A DNA stretch of 64,000 nucleotides from Brachionus rotundiformis (GCA_016802295.1 JAESIW010000154.1:349575-413574); one strand, 5' to 3'; counted from the first letter of the stretch, positions 11,401-24,515 are shown. Notes: generated from the letters alone by a model not told the origin. A program made the numbers and translations.

Positions 11401-14002
11401 AGAATTTTAAAAAATTCAAATGAGTCATACGCCCTGGTAATTGACGGCGGAACCATTGGACTCATATTTTCCAATAATTTGGTTGATAGATTTAGGGATA
11501 TATGCATGAATTGTGAGGCTGTTTTATGTTGCCGTATGAGTCCAGCTCAAAAAGCAAATGTCTGTTTGTTGGTTAGTGCCTAAAGAATGATAAAATAATT
11601 TATTAATAAAATTTAGATTGTTCGAATGGTAAAAAAGAGCAAAGAAGAGCCAATGACTGCTGCAATTGGAGATGGAGCCAATGACGTATCCATGATTCAA
11701 GAGGCCAATATTGGGCTTGGTATATTTGGAAAAGAAGGCCGGAATGCGGCCCGTTCAGCCGATTTTGCTTTTTCAAAATTTAAATATGTCCGCAGAATTC
11801 TTCTTGTGCACGGATTTTTGTACTACACCAGAGGTGCTAATTTAGTCCAGTACTTTTTTTACAAAGTATTTTAAAAATCTCATTTTATAAATTAAATTAA
11901 ATTAAAAATTTTTAAGAATTTAACCTTTGCCATTTGCCAATTTTATTTTGCTTTTTTTTCAGCTTTTTCCATTTCGGTAAATTAGTATGAAAATTAAAAA
12001 TTATTCTCTATTGGCTTTGTTTTTAGCCAGTTTATGACACTTCGATTATGACTTTGTACAATGTCTTGTATACTTCTTTTCCCCCACTTATTTATGGGCT
12101 CTTTGAACAAACAGTGAATATAAGAATCATCAACAAAAGTCCTTATTTATATCAGTAATTTAATTTAAAGATTTTTTAAATGCTCAATTAACTTCAAAAT
12201 TTATCTCTTTTGACGAGTTATATTTTTTGAGTAACTAAAATATTTTTTTTATTAGCTAATTTATGAGAAGTAGATAGAAAAAAGTATCCAGATAATTCGC
12301 AAAAGTATTTTTAATTAGTTAATTAAAAATAATAAAACCAGAATTTTGAAGAGTATCACTTTTTCTCATACAATTTGTGAGAAAATTAAGGGACGGTTTT
12401 ATAAATTTTGTATTAACTTTATTTGTTTTGATAATTTTTATAACCGTAACAACAATTAATTTTTGGTGAATTTTCTTAATATTCATAAATTTTAGATGGT
12501 ATTTAGCTAAAATAGGTATGGGAAATAATTTTAAAAAATAAAAAAATGTAAAGATATAAATTGATATAAATCTCTGAAAGATCTTTTTATTTTTTCCGAA
12601 AATAAAGAATTTTTATAGAGATTTTAACGATTTTTAAAAATCTTCAAAACAAATCTTTAAAATTTCGTTGACTAGGTTTAATTGATTTTTTATTTTAATA
12701 ATCGCCACAAGGGTGATCAAATAAACAAATAAAGTTAGAGATAAAAATTTAAACAAAAAAAAAAATCAATTTTGTATATTTTTTCAGTTTAGTTGTGAAA
12801 AGATAAATAATTATTAATCTTAATAATTTTTCAAGATAATTTAAATAGTTCTTTTAAAAGAAAATAGTCTTAGAAATTTAGATGACAATTAACTAATTTA
12901 AAAATTTAAATCAAGAGCATTAATAATTTCAAGTTTATGATTAAATTAGAAATGAGTCGAATTTCGGTACCATTAAATTATTTATTTGGCAAATATTTAA
13001 AGAAAAATTCTAATAAACATTAATGGAAATTTCAAGATATATGCCTGCAAATAAATTCAAATATTTAAATTGAAATAAAATTTATCTTAATTAAATTTTT
13101 GTAATTTTTTTATTTTTTAGAACAATCAAAAAAAATAAACTTTTAAAATGGACCGAGTTCATCAAATGGAATATTTTGGGTAATTTATTAGAAATTAAAA
13201 TATCTATTTTTTATTGTTTTCAATTAAAATAACCGATTGAAAGAGTAAATAAATAAAAATATTTTTATTAATTTGAAAGGTGTTTGGCACTCGGTGGTAT
13301 CTTTTTTTTTCACCTATGCTGTCATTCAATCTGAAGTGCCTATGGGCGGTGATGGAAAAACAGCTGGTTCAGCGGTTTTCGGAGCAATGATTTTCACACA
13401 AATTTTTATTGTTGTCCACATAAAAGTAGGAAATTACAATTTGTTTCTACAAAAAAGTAAATAATTAATCTTCATATTTTAAACAGCTTCTTCTTGAATG
13501 GCACTACAAAAGCTACTTCATCCTAGTTGGCTTTGGCTTGAGTCTGTTTTTCTACTTTTTTTTTTGCTTTATTGTCAATTCATTTATTGTTCCATTCCCG
13601 ATAACTATTATCACCGAAGATCAGACAATCTATTGGATCTATAATTTTATGTACACCAAAGGCCCATTGTGGTTCTACATAGCTTTGGCAACTGTGGTTT
13701 CGTTGATCCCTGATGTTATTTTCAAAATTGTCGAAAACATTGTTCAGATGCAAACCATCAAAAAGCTACAACAGATTGAGAGAGAAAAGTTTGAAAAAGG
13801 CGAAAGAATGAAGCTAAATGAAGAGACAGATAATGATAGTAAGAAGGTCAGAGTATTTTATGTACCACCCGGTGCCAACCGTGTTTTTGACACTAAAGTA
13901 AAGGACGAAATGATGGATTCGACCAAAAAACAACTGCCAAGTTTAAACCAAAAAAATGAGAAGATGTTTCGAAAAAGTTTTCAACTTCATCAACGATATT
14001 GA
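8456..14002 (+). CDS. P4-type ATPase (phospholipid flippase), ATP11-like, 1141 aa
   Basis: Membrane pump that moves aminophospholipids to the cytoplasmic leaflet; family members pair with a CDC50 subunit. Eighteen exons close to 1142 codons: 8456-8460, 8501-8621, 8672-8761, 8823-8906, 8962-9069, 9122-9250, 9301-9440, 9487-9863, 9919-9964, 10014-10230, 10561-11342, 11403-11571, 11617-11865, 11917-11976, 12027-12154, 13121-13179, 13280-13425, 13487-14002. Motifs: DGETNLK (about residue 173), phosphorylated Asp in DKTGTLT (about 397), KGAE, TGDKRETAIN, IGDGANDVSM (about 772). LCCRMSPAQKA, GKEGRNAARSADFA and the LVQYFFYK exit to TM7 read like ATP11 rather than ATP8 or ATP9. The first 5-nt exon (ATGAG) is the weakest call; everything after RTIYVNNVRPD is firm. 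One 966-nt intron precedes exon 16. Confidence 0.92.
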
Positions 14003-14336
14003 CCAAAGATTGCACCAAAAAAATTTGGTTGAGTCTTATTGATGTAAAACTTTTAGTATGAAATGTAAAGAAAAATATCTTTGTTTTAAACAGGCTACTT
14101 TTTAATTGATTTTTTGAATAAATATTTAAATAAGTTTTAATTTCAACAGATAGAGTAATTGCATTTTGAAATTTAAAATTTTTTAATTATTTTAAATGAA
14201 TGGTCACGTTCAGGGCCTTATTTCTCTATGTTCCTTTGGCCTGCCGGGGACCCCGAGTACTCAAAGGCAAGCTAGTGGACGCACTTTAGCATACTACTTG
14301 AAACACAAGTTAAAAATGCTACAGCTAAAGCAAATA
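14003..14336. other. 3' flank of the flippase
   Basis: Contains AATAAA near 14117, a likely polyadenylation signal for the flippase. The GC-richer stretch at 14210-14330 belongs to no recognised gene and may be part of the repeat cluster that follows. Confidence 0.5.
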
Positions 14337-14506
14337 CAGTGAATTCTCGATTATCGAGACTCGAGACCTTTTATATAAATTTTTGTTTCCCGAATTTTTT
14401 AAATCCTTTTAACATATGCATTATACATTTTTTAAATAAAGAGAAAAAATCATCGAGACTAGTATTTTTGTTTCCCAAACGAGTCTCGATAATCGAGAAT
14501 TCACTG
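14337..14506. mobile_element. 170-bp MITE with pogo/Tigger-like ends
   Basis: The two ends are reverse complements for 27 bp, starting CAGTGAATTCTCGATTATCG, and the element is flanked on both sides by TA (14335-14336 and 14507-14508). CAGTG ends, TCGA-rich palindromic termini and a TA duplication fit a non-autonomous pogo/Tigger (Tc1/mariner superfamily) element. The interior is AT-rich and non-coding. The exact match of the arms suggests it is not very old. Confidence 0.85.
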
Positions 14507-14564
14507 TAGAATGTTGTGTTAAGAAAGCATTTAAGTTGCAACGAGACCATCTAATTATTGTATT

Positions 14565-15085
14565 GTTCGATGGCTAGATCGCACCTGGAATATAATATCA
14601 GTGCATGATGTCCTTATTTAGAAAAAAGATATAAATGAGCTTGAGAGAGTTCAAAGAAGAGGAACTAAGTTGATTTTGGATTATCAACAGTGCTTGTTAA
14701 GACTTGATTTAACTAACTTGAGTACAAGGAGATTAAGAGGTGATCTAATTCAGATGTACAAATTAGTAAACAATTATGAACAAATTGAGTTTAATAAAGG
14801 AATAAAGGAATCAATTAAGTCTTAATAAAAAACCTGGTAGTCGAAGATATGAATTGAGGAGAAATAACTATTTTAAATTCGTGAAAGAATAAAGAATAGT
14901 CTTCCGAGTTTTAACTTTTTTTACAAATAGAGTTTTGAATGGATGGAATAAAATCAAGGAAAATGAAGTACATGCCAAAGATCTTAATAGCTTTAATGCG
15001 GAGCTTGATCGCTAGATAGTGAAGCAAATAGAAGCGACTGATACAGCTCTCTAGGACTATGCTTAGATAACCTCTAAGCTGCAGT
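14565..15085 (+). mobile_element. LINE (non-LTR retrotransposon) relic, reverse-transcriptase C-terminus
   Basis: Conceptual translation with frame changes gives the C-terminal pattern of CR1/jockey-type ORF2: RTHLEYN, then DINELERVQRRGTKLI, then RLDLTNLSTRRLRGDLIQMYK, and later VLNGWNKIK. Stops and shifts interrupt it, so it is a dead fragment. Just after it, near 15069-15090, is the word AACCTCTAAGCTGCAGTTTA, which recurs slightly altered at about 60190 in another LINE fragment, suggesting one family. Confidence 0.8.
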
Positions 15086-15235
15086 TTAAACTAATAAAAC
15101 TAGAACTAGATATCGATTAAAAAAATAGATAACATAATTAGATTGCATGAAAAATATAAGCTTTTTTTTTAAACAAAAAAAATTTTAAAAATATTTATTA
15201 AAAAATTAAACAAAGTATTTTCAATATTTATAATA

Positions 15236-18200
15236 TTAAACATTTTCACTTTGATTATAATCATCATCCATTTTGGTTTTTTTTTTCTTTTTGGGCTTTT
15301 TTTTCTTCTTTCGCGTAGCATCAGCGGACTCATCATTATCAAAATCAACAATATACTTGGAATTTTTTATTTCAGCAGCAATGTACTTGTCCAAAATAGG
15401 AAACATGTCTTTGTTGGTCTTTAGCGCATGTTTGGCTGCCTCTATCTCAGCATCATGTATCGATTTTCCAACCCCTTCACCAATTCGCTTCCTGTTGAAA
15501 TAAACAGCAACTCTGTACTGCCTGTGATTGGGCGGCCCTTTTTCTTCAATAAGCTTGTAGACTGGCAATGACGGCTTCGAGTCGTCCACATCCCTAATGC
15601 TTAGACAGCATTGCTGAAGCCTTGACTTGGGGTCATGCCAAAACTGGTACAAAATAATGTCCTTTAATTTGTTGAACATGCAGACATTGCAAAAAACTTT
15701 GACCACCTCTAACTCTTGGTCAACATAAAGTGCTCCAACAACCGCCTCAAAGACATCAGCTTTGCGCTTTAGGTTTGCGCTATTCTCCGAATTGGCAGTC
15801 GAAGCCAGGATATAATCGGCCATGCCAAGCTCATCATAAAGCAAAGCTTGAGTCGAGTTGCACACCAATGAACTTCTTAATAAGGACAAGTGTCCCTCAT
15901 GATGATTAGGAAAGTGGCGATACAAATAGTCCGAAACTACAAAATTTAGTACTGTATCACCTAAGAATTCCAGTCTCTGATTGTCGCCAAGGGTAATTAG
16001 GTTAAAGCTGGCTGATCTGGTACAGAATGCCTGAGCCAATAGTCTTATATGGTTGAACTCAAGTCCTATTAATTTTTCATACTCGCTCACATGTTTTAAA
16101 ATTTTGGTATTTTCTATAAGATGTCTGTCGCCCGAGGGAAGCTGAGCCTGGATAGGATGGGGCCGCAAATTGGTCCAAGTTTCATACAAATCTGCTTCAT
16201 CCCATAGAACTTTGGACAACATTTTGGAAACTGTTTCCAAATTTGAATCTAAATAGATGGCTGCCAATAGAGCTTCAAAACTGTTTGCCAAAGCGTGATT
16301 TAAAGCCGAGTTGGAGCATAAGTCAACACCATGATAGAATATGATGAAATAGTGGAGGTCTAATTTTCTTGCCAAAATGGCCAAGTATTGATTTTGTACA
16401 AGAACATTGCGGTATTCGCTCAATTTGCCTTCATCAAAATGTGGAAACATAAAAAAAAGATGATGACTGGTCAAAAGTTCGAGTATTTTGTCACCTAAAA
16501 ATTCCAATCTTTCATAATTGCCAATGGAAGAAGACTCTTCGCTTTGGCTTTCTTTCTGAGACATGATGGAAAAAAGCATGTGAATGCCTTTTTTACGCAA
16601 AAGGGACTTGCGTTTGTGTGATGTCAGATTACCATATCTGGCATTGCGAGCCTTGCAATTGAATAGACAATTGCGGATGTGGTCCGGATTGGAGCCTAGG
16701 TTCTGGTGAAGCAAGAATGCACCGGATGGATGAGTCAATGAATGTTGTAGAAGAGAACGGTTTTTGAAAGTGTAACCAATTTTTGTCTCAAGAAATTTCA
16801 ACGACTGATGAAAACGTAGGTGCTCTACCAAAGTCGGAATTAAAAGGCTGAACTCGACCAAGTCTGTTCTGATTCCCGTTCGGATAAAGTTTTCAGCAGA
16901 GAGTTCTATAACTGTTTCTTTTTGAACCTCGGTCGACTTACGAATAAGTTCTTCTAGTTGGTCACCCAAAGCCCTTAAATTAGCCTTGTCTTCAGACGTA
17001 GGCTTTGATTTATTGTTCAGTAGGTGCTTTTGCTTAAAGTATTTATGGTAAAGCTTTTTAAGTTTCAAGTTATTTTTGATCAAAGGCAACCAAGTGCTAC
17101 GGAACATACTGAAGTGGATAATGAGTGGATAAAGTGGGCTATTGGTGTTGTACTTGGATGCTTTGAGAACACAGTCTCGGTCAAGTTGGTCAAGACGAAT
17201 TGAAGATGGACGCTTGCCTGGATATGTTATTATTGATCCTTGCAGAGGCTCTATAAAATTTAACCATTCGCGTTCTGACATCATGTGGCATCGGGAAAGA
17301 GCCCACTCGTCAATTACAGCTATATTATTTTCCATGAAGTACTTCAGTATTTGGCACGGGCTTAATATTTCTTTACCATTGTCTGCATTAATTAATAAAA
17401 TTTAAGATATTTTTTTTATTAAAATTTTTAAAATATGGCCACTTTTGGAAACCATTGATTAATTAAAAATATTTTTGTTCATTTTTTTGACCATGTTCGA
17501 GGTAAACATGAATCCTAAAAACCTAGGTTTTGGCCATGTGTTCTAGAATACATAAATATGTATTCGAGGATACTCTGAAGAAAAAATATTCATAAAATAC
17601 TTGTACGTATTCATGAAAAAATAAAGAATACATCAAGAATACTTTAAAAATACACAATTAAAAACACTTCAGGAATACTTTATTTAAGAATAAATTTAAT
17701 TATAAAAATTAAAAAAAAATAAAACTTAATTAAAACTTTTGATTAAAAAGCTCTTTGAATACTTCTGTTTGAAAGTTAATTGATAATTTTTAATTGACAA
17801 ATCAATCATTCACAAGAAAGTTTTAAGTAAGCCTAAATTTGTTTGAAACATATTCTTGGTCTTTGGATCAAAAAATATAATATAAATTTATATATTAAAT
17901 AATTAATTAAATAAATATTAAATTAACGAAGTCTGAAAAACAAATCAAAATATTTGGTCTAAATTTTCTGGTCCCTATATTTAATAAATAACCATACATA
18001 AACTTGTAAATAGTTTTATGTTTATCAAAAGATTTTTAAATTATTATCATTCTTAATCTTAGATAATTTTTGATTTAAGATAAAAATTATGAATCAAAAT
18101 TTTTTAGTTTACTGATACTTCAGGGTTAAATAGTTAATAATTTATTATCTCAAAACAGACATTATTTTTATAATTAATTATATTTATTTGTCCTATGTAA

Positions 18201-19716
18201 ATGTAAAAAAACTTCTTACAAGGCAATTGGCGACAAAAACGTGGCATTAAGTGAAATCGGTCACACGACGACTCATCAACTTCAAATCCTTTCCATTTCA
18301 AATCATACAATTCCAAAATTTCAACAAATATAAAGCTCTTCAACAACTCAAGCTCTTTGATAGTAAAATTCTATCAAATTAAAATTATTTTTTTCCTAAA
18401 TCCAATTAAAATAAATAAATATTACTTCTAACATATCTTCTTTGATTAAATTAATCTTAAACTCAGTATTATAAATTACGACCACACAGTCTGGCAATTG
18501 GTCAATAGGCTCATGGGAAAATATCGAAAATCCTTCAAAGATATAATCGTGTCCATCGAATACAATCTTTGTCGGATGATTGCTCATAAAATGAGAAAAT
18601 GGCTTAACACTTATTCTATAGTGGTAAAGTCTATCATAATTATTTGAGTATAAATCGCACGGTTCCAAAGACTTTTCACCATAATAAATCTGATGCCTTA
18701 TGCCAAATTTTGTACTCTTAAGCTTACATTTGCATAAAGGTCCATCATTTGTCTAAATTAATAAAACAAATAAAATAAATTTAATTTTTATTAAATTCTT
18801 ATTTTTAAAATTCTGGTACCTGATCTGGTTCATTAAAGTTCAGCTCTGAATGCAAACGTTCTGGATGATTTTGTTTACGATTTATTTCCATACTCCGCAG
18901 GTCTTCAAAATTGTCTTCTTTGGTCTCATTTGCTTCATTCTTTTTATCTTCATCAGCACTATCACTGTCTTCTGAAAACGATTCAGCGGACGATTCATCT
19001 GATTCATTTTTACATTTATCATGATTTGGTTTATCACATGTACACCGGGAAAATTTCTCGAATTTTTTGGTCATTAACAGCTGCCTGTAGTCAGGTATGG
19101 TCAATTTTTCGACCGGTATATTTGCTTTTTGCCTAGCAAGCTTGCTTCTATTCAAAATGGTTTCTTCAAATTTAACACATAAATCAATCAAGCTTTGGTT
19201 AGCCCTGGTTAACTTGGAATTTTTATCATCTCTGGCATAATGGCTAGGAATTAAAGTTGTTTGGGTAAAAGATGGATTGGAGTTGGTATAAAAGTCATTC
19301 AGCCTGCTATTATCAACACGTTCTTTGTTTCTAGATTCGTGACGGCGATATGATGAACGATAGGATCCTCTAGATCTTGATCGCGATTTGTTTCTGGACC
19401 GAGTTCGGCAACGGGATCTGGACCTGGATCTCGATCTTGTCCTGGTTCTGGTTCGGTGTCTGTCATTCTTTGTCTCATTATTAGAAGAATATCGCTTGTG
19501 CTGAAACTGATAGCTTGATTGTGGATTGCAACAGGGTATACCAGGTAAATGTGACACGTTTTGCTGATAGCCAGAAGGGAATGGATATGGATAAGGAGGG
19601 TAAGAGTATGGCAAAGGTTGTGGATACTGATATCCTGGTGGTGGATAGGGATAAAAGTTAGGGGCTGGTTGCTGATAGTAGTTTGGATACCCAGGACTAT
19701 AATTATTTGGATTCAT
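15236..19716 (-). CDS. drosha: Drosha, class II ribonuclease III, 1173 aa
   Basis: Nuclear enzyme that cuts primary microRNA hairpins with a Pasha/DGCR8 partner. Four exons, 5' to 3': 19716-18820, 18752-18426, 18370-18220, 17382-15236, summing to 1174 codons. Order: Pro/Tyr-rich N-terminus (to about residue 65), Arg/Ser-rich stretch (about 85-120), acidic segment, the central domain with HPERLHSELNFNEP, NDGPLCKC and HDYIFEGFS, RNase III domain a (NYERLEFLGDKILE, about 746), RNase III domain b (NQRLEFLGDTVLN, about 927), then a dsRNA-binding domain (about 1059-1110) and a Lys-rich tail. The acidic catalytic positions, including SFEALLAAIY and VFEAVVGALY, are retained. Length and RS/Pro N-terminus match animal Drosha rather than Dicer (no helicase or PAZ). 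Confidence 0.97.
17383..18219 (-). other. 837-nt Drosha intron with a decayed foldback repeat
   Basis: Intron between exons 3 and 4. The part at about 17515-17690 has the same GTATTC/GAATAC, TTTTGGcCATGTgTTC words as the repeat at 1978-2301. The remainder is AT-rich with nothing recognised. Confidence 0.55.
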
Positions 19717-22700
19717 ATTTAAATTTGTTTCATTTTTATTATCATTAAAAATATTTTTTTTAAATTTTAGATTCTGGAAGTTGAAAAAAAATTCATTTCT
19801 AAATTAACTTTATGCTGGGAATATTTTTTTAATTTGATTTGATTTTATTAAAGTTTAATTCTTCAAAACTTTATAAAAGTAAATGTTAAATTACACTTTT
19901 TGTTAAATAGATAAATAGCAAAACATTCAAGTTGACATTATTTTATTGTGCTAAGGAATTTTTAGATTCCGATCTTGAGAATAAAAATATTTGTTTTAAG
20001 ATTTAAAATATTCAAAATTTTAATTATTTAAAAATATATGTTTTAGATTATTTTGTTTTTTATTTAAATGCTAAATAATAGGTTTTTAAAAAAAGAGGAT
20101 TTTATTTCATATTTATTTTTTACCAAATGTAACACACTTTGTACAGTGGCATCGATTAATTATAAAGGCATCTTCATAAAATTTTAAAAATAATATCTAT
20201 TTATAGAAGATTTCGTGAGCCTGCCAATCTACCAATTCAATGAGTGCCATTGATTTTGAAAAATAGTCTCTGCATTTAGGCTATGAATCAATATAAATAT
20301 TAAACAAGATTAATGATTTAGATTTATTTATAAATCTAAAATAGAATTACTTAAAATTATTCCTTGATTAAAGATATTAATTATTGATTTTTTACAAAAA
20401 GGCAAGGGGATTTTATATGTCAAATTTTTTTCTCTTATTTTTTAAATTTTTAATAAAAATACAAGAAGACTTACTTTGAAGACTTGTATCTATATATATT
20501 ATATAAAACGATAATATAATTTGCATATTATGGGCAAAGGGTTTTAAACTTTTAAACAATTTTGTTTCAGATAGATGTAATATCCATCCGGCAAATCAAT
20601 TTTCAATCGTTAAACAATAAATGAATTCATTTGTTAAATAATTTATAGGTTTTTTTTATATAATGCTTTATATCCTAGAACAAATTATGACTATTAATCA
20701 TATTAATTCAAATCTCCTTGGCTAGGCAAATTATAGAAAAAAAATGTTGTATACAATTTGTTTCCTAAGGCTTCGACTTTTAAAAGGCTCTTTAGCTTTT
20801 CTAGGCATAATTTAAAGACATAAAAAATTACGAATATTTATTTAAATATTTTATTTTGTATAATAAAATGTAGAAATAAATTTTTTGAATATATTTTGAG
20901 TATTATTTGCCAAGTGCAACTAGTTTGCTCAAGTCAAAACATAGAAAATACTCGTTTCCTTAAGGCTTAAATATTATTTTTAAATTAACACCTTTAGTTT
21001 CTGACGTTAAGGCTGAAATTGATTCCTTTTATTCTTATGGATTTTATTATATTTTTAATTATTTAAATGAGATTACCTAGTTTTTCAAAGGTATAACTTA
21101 CTAGTAGTCAACATTGACAAAAATCTTATAACCAAGGCCTCTTTCTCATTTTATTTACCTTTGTGACTAATTTTGGGTTATTTCGACTTGATGATCTCTT
21201 TTATCGCATAATCTTTGATAGTCAAATTGAAATAAATAATCAAATAGATAACAAAAATTATGCATTCATTAAAAGTTTATTTTTGGTATTATTGTCATTT
21301 AAACTTTATTAAAAAATTTAAATATACTTAATAAGTATTTAATCTTATTATTGCTTACATTATTCTTAATGCTGTTTTTTCATTGAATAATTTAGCTTTT
21401 TAATATTTTAAGAATTTTTTTCCCAGAGACTAAGTAACGCTAACGGAATTAATATTCCATTTAATGTCTTTATTTTAATAAAATTAAATTTTGTATTAAT
21501 TTAGTTTATTCAAATAAAATGAAAAATAAGCATAAGTTATGATTTAAAAAGACTAAATTTTAATTTTAATTTGATTTTAGAAATCGGAGTGATTTTAAAA
21601 TAAATTTGTCATTTTAATTATTGTTTACTTTTATTCATTATTTCCTTTAGCATAAAAGAATTTCTGAAACGAGCGGGCAATGACCATTATACTTAATAAA
21701 GAAATTTGTTTTTTAGCTTTGATTAATTAATAATTTAAATTAGTAATCAAAAAGAGGGATATAAGACAAATAAAAGCTGGATTATTGGCACATTCTCAAG
21801 CAGTGCAAACTTTCACCAATCTCTTAATCAATTGGCACTAGTTGCACCGATGCCAAGACCTAGGTCCTAATGGTTTTCATTCGAATATAATTTAAATTTA
21901 AATTATTGTTTATATTAAATTTTTATTTCTTTTAATTAAAGTGAATTTGTAAATAACACTTAATGGTCAACTTTAAAAATTTTTTTAATTAATAATTTAA
22001 AAAGAAGTTTCAGCTTAAAGAATTAATAGGCGCAGTTCGCGAGTATTGCAGTTAACTATAAGGAAACAAACACTGACCAATGACAAGACATTGGTCTAAT
22101 GGTTTTAGTCAAAATTTTTTTTTCAAATTTAATTTCTTATTTTAATTATTGCTTAACTTATTTTTTATTTCCTTGAGCAAAAGTGAATTTGTGAATGAGA
22201 CTAAATGGTCAAATTATAACCATTTTAATTAATTAGAAAATATTTTTTTCTTTGAGCTTTACTTTTTAAATATGTTTAATTGTTAATTTTAAAAATTAGT
22301 TTTAGTTTATAGGAATTTAGCAGTTCTTTTTCCTTGTTCACTTCTTGTGGAACATAGAGTCAGTTTAAAGTGTAATTACTGGCGTTGGGATGCTTCCAAT
22401 ACTCCATTTAACTTGTTTTTAAGTTTTTGATTTCTTTTTTATTAAGTTTTATTCTTAGGCAGCAAAATAGTTGGGTCTACACTCTTGCAGAGAGGCTTCT
22501 GGTGTTGATGATCCTTGATCAACCGTCATTTCTACTTACCTACTTAAATATGGCTGATTGAACCATTTAACCATCGGCTCGAGTCTTGTACCAATTTCAC
22601 TTGGTAAAAAAAGTATTAATTTTGTCAGAAGACAAAAGACTCAAGGGACAGATAATGACCATTTGACTAGCTAATGAATTTTTTTGTATTTTTAGATATT

Positions 22701-23799
22701 TTTGATTAGTAATATAAATAAGAATAACTGGACTTTTTAGGCCAACCTCATAATATCATCTTTTACTTATTTTTAAATAAATTTTGAATTTTTTTTCAAT
22801 TTTTATAATTAATAGAGAAGAGGTAGTGATAAGCTAAAGTGTCTGCTTTTACAACATCGATTGAAATCAAACTATAAAATTTGTAATAGATGAATAATAG
22901 AAATTTTTTAATAATTCTAAAATGTAGAAATTTTTTCAGAATAATTTTGGATAAATAATAATGTTCAGATATTGTTGTTTATTTTTGAATAAAATTTTGG
23001 ATTTTTTTTTAATTTTTAAAAATCAATAGAGAAGAGATAATGGTAAGCGTGTTTATAAATTACAGCAGTTACAGTTAGAACATTGTAATGGCTAGTTAGT
23101 CTTGGTGTAATTTTTTATTTGGTAAATAGTTGATGGCAAACACTTAAGGTTTTTTAAAATTGGTATAATAGATGTAGTTTTGGCTTTAATAGCTAAATTA
23201 TTTGCTAAAGAGTTAATGGTAAACACTCAAAGTTTTTGGATGAAATTTTCGAATATTTTAAAATTTAAGTTTTAGTTGAAATAATTTATTGGCAAAGTCA
23301 AAAATTGCTTCGATTAAAATATTTGGCCATAACTCTAAAATAAATAATTACAAAACAAGCTTTATAAATAAAATAAATAAAATATCCAAGAATTTAGCCC
23401 ATTAGACGCAATGCAAGGTAAAAGCTCGATATTGAATTCATAAACAAATAATAATATATATCAAATTATTTCAAATCTAAAACTGAAAATAATCTCTATT
23501 GGGCTAAATAAGCATACGGTTGCGTAAGGCAACCATTGACAATGACCATGAGCCATTATGAATCTTTGCAATTTTCATAATTTATTCCCCGATTGCAAGC
23601 AAGAGGGAAGCCCTTGCAACACATATTTGGCCTTATTATGTAATATTAACAACCAAGCTGCAACAACTCGAACAATCAATATTTAGTTCAAGCTCATTAT
23701 GCCAGCGTAGTCGTAGTGGTATTAGCTTAGTTGAAATTTCAATAAAAAACCCTTGATATTTCAAGTTTTTTGTTACGTTCTTAAGGCTCACTGTTATAA
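19717..23799. other. 4-kb gene-free region upstream of Drosha and the bZIP gene
   Basis: AT-rich DNA between divergent Drosha and bZIP genes with no exon I can support. Short GC-richer islands occur (about 20210-20260, 21780-21880, 22030-22110, 22350-22620, 23500-23740). The last includes GGTTGCGTAAGGCAACC (23518-23534), a small inverted repeat around TTGCGTAA, a C/EBP-PAR type bZIP half-site pattern. The stretch most likely holds distal control elements of the bZIP gene. Confidence 0.45.
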
Positions 23800-23848
23800 T
23801 ATTTGCTCATAATTTATTACACAATAGACACACACCACAACTACAAAG

Positions 23849-24060
23849 CTCTCTCTCTCTCTCTCTTTCTCTCTTTCTCTCTCTTTTGCGCTTATTTTCG
23901 TTTCACTACTTACTCGAATTTAAATCATAATTTTGTTTCTTTGAAAATTATGCCTTCTCCATTGAAAATTTTTCAAAAACATAATAAAAAATTCTATTGA
24001 AATTATAAAAAATAGAGAGAAAGAAATAAAGAAAAAAGAGAGAAAAAAAAAAAAAAAAAG
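23849..24060. repeat. CT-repeat tract followed by an AG/A-rich tract
   Basis: A nearly pure CT run (23849-23884) is followed about 120 bp later by a purine-only stretch of AGAG and A runs (24010-24060), so the two could pair on one strand. It lies 0.5-0.7 kb before the bZIP start codon, probably in its promoter or 5' leader. CT/GA tracts are common nucleosome-poor promoter elements in animals; the role here is inferred. Confidence 0.7.
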
Positions 24061-24331
24061 CGTAATTTTGTTTTTACTAGAGTAACAACAATAATGAATG
24101 AGTAGTAGGTTGGTTTGATCAGAGGTGCATTGTATGGAATCGCTTATTCAAAAAAAAGAAAAAAAAAAAATAAAATTATTTTATTTAGCTAGAGAGAAAA
24201 ATATATATAGAAAAAAAAAAAATTAGTTTATATTCTTTAGGCTTGAGAGAGGAATTGCGCAAAAGTTATATAATATGATTTAAAAGAGAAAAGTGTATTA
24301 AATAAGAAAAAAAATGATAATTTAGGACTTT

Positions 24332-24395
24332 GGTACATTAAATGGTTCGATTACGTCAAGTTACGTAAACTTGACGCATAGACGTTTAATGTGCC
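24332..24395. promoter_or_regulatory. large palindromic bZIP-type site upstream of the bZIP gene
   Basis: A perfect 9-bp inverted repeat (CGTCAAGTT, 24354-24362, and AACTTGACG, 24368-24376) brackets ACGTA, giving GTTACGTAAA at the centre. This is nearly the PAR-bZIP consensus RTTAYGTAAY. TTACGTCA overlaps the left arm. Outer arms GGtACATTAAA (24332-24342) and TTTAATGTGCC (24385-24395) extend the dyad to about 64 bp. It sits about 120 bp before the ATG of a PAR-type bZIP gene, so autoregulation is a natural inference. Confidence 0.6.
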
Positions 24396-24515
24396 GAGTG
24401 TGATCGGTTGAAAATTTGCCAATATAATTTTATGTTTAGACTAGAGCCGAATTTATACGGAAATATCCGTACTATTCGATGATTTCACTGTAGTAGTTGA
24501 GTGTAAGATAATTTT

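Noticed and set aside
23849..23884. CRISPR-like or functional array reading of the CT repeat
   Set aside because: It is a simple dinucleotide microsatellite without spacers, and the genome is animal.
24345..24380. tRNA-like GGTTCGA sequence near the bZIP promoter
   Set aside because: No cloverleaf can be formed around it; it is part of the larger palindrome.
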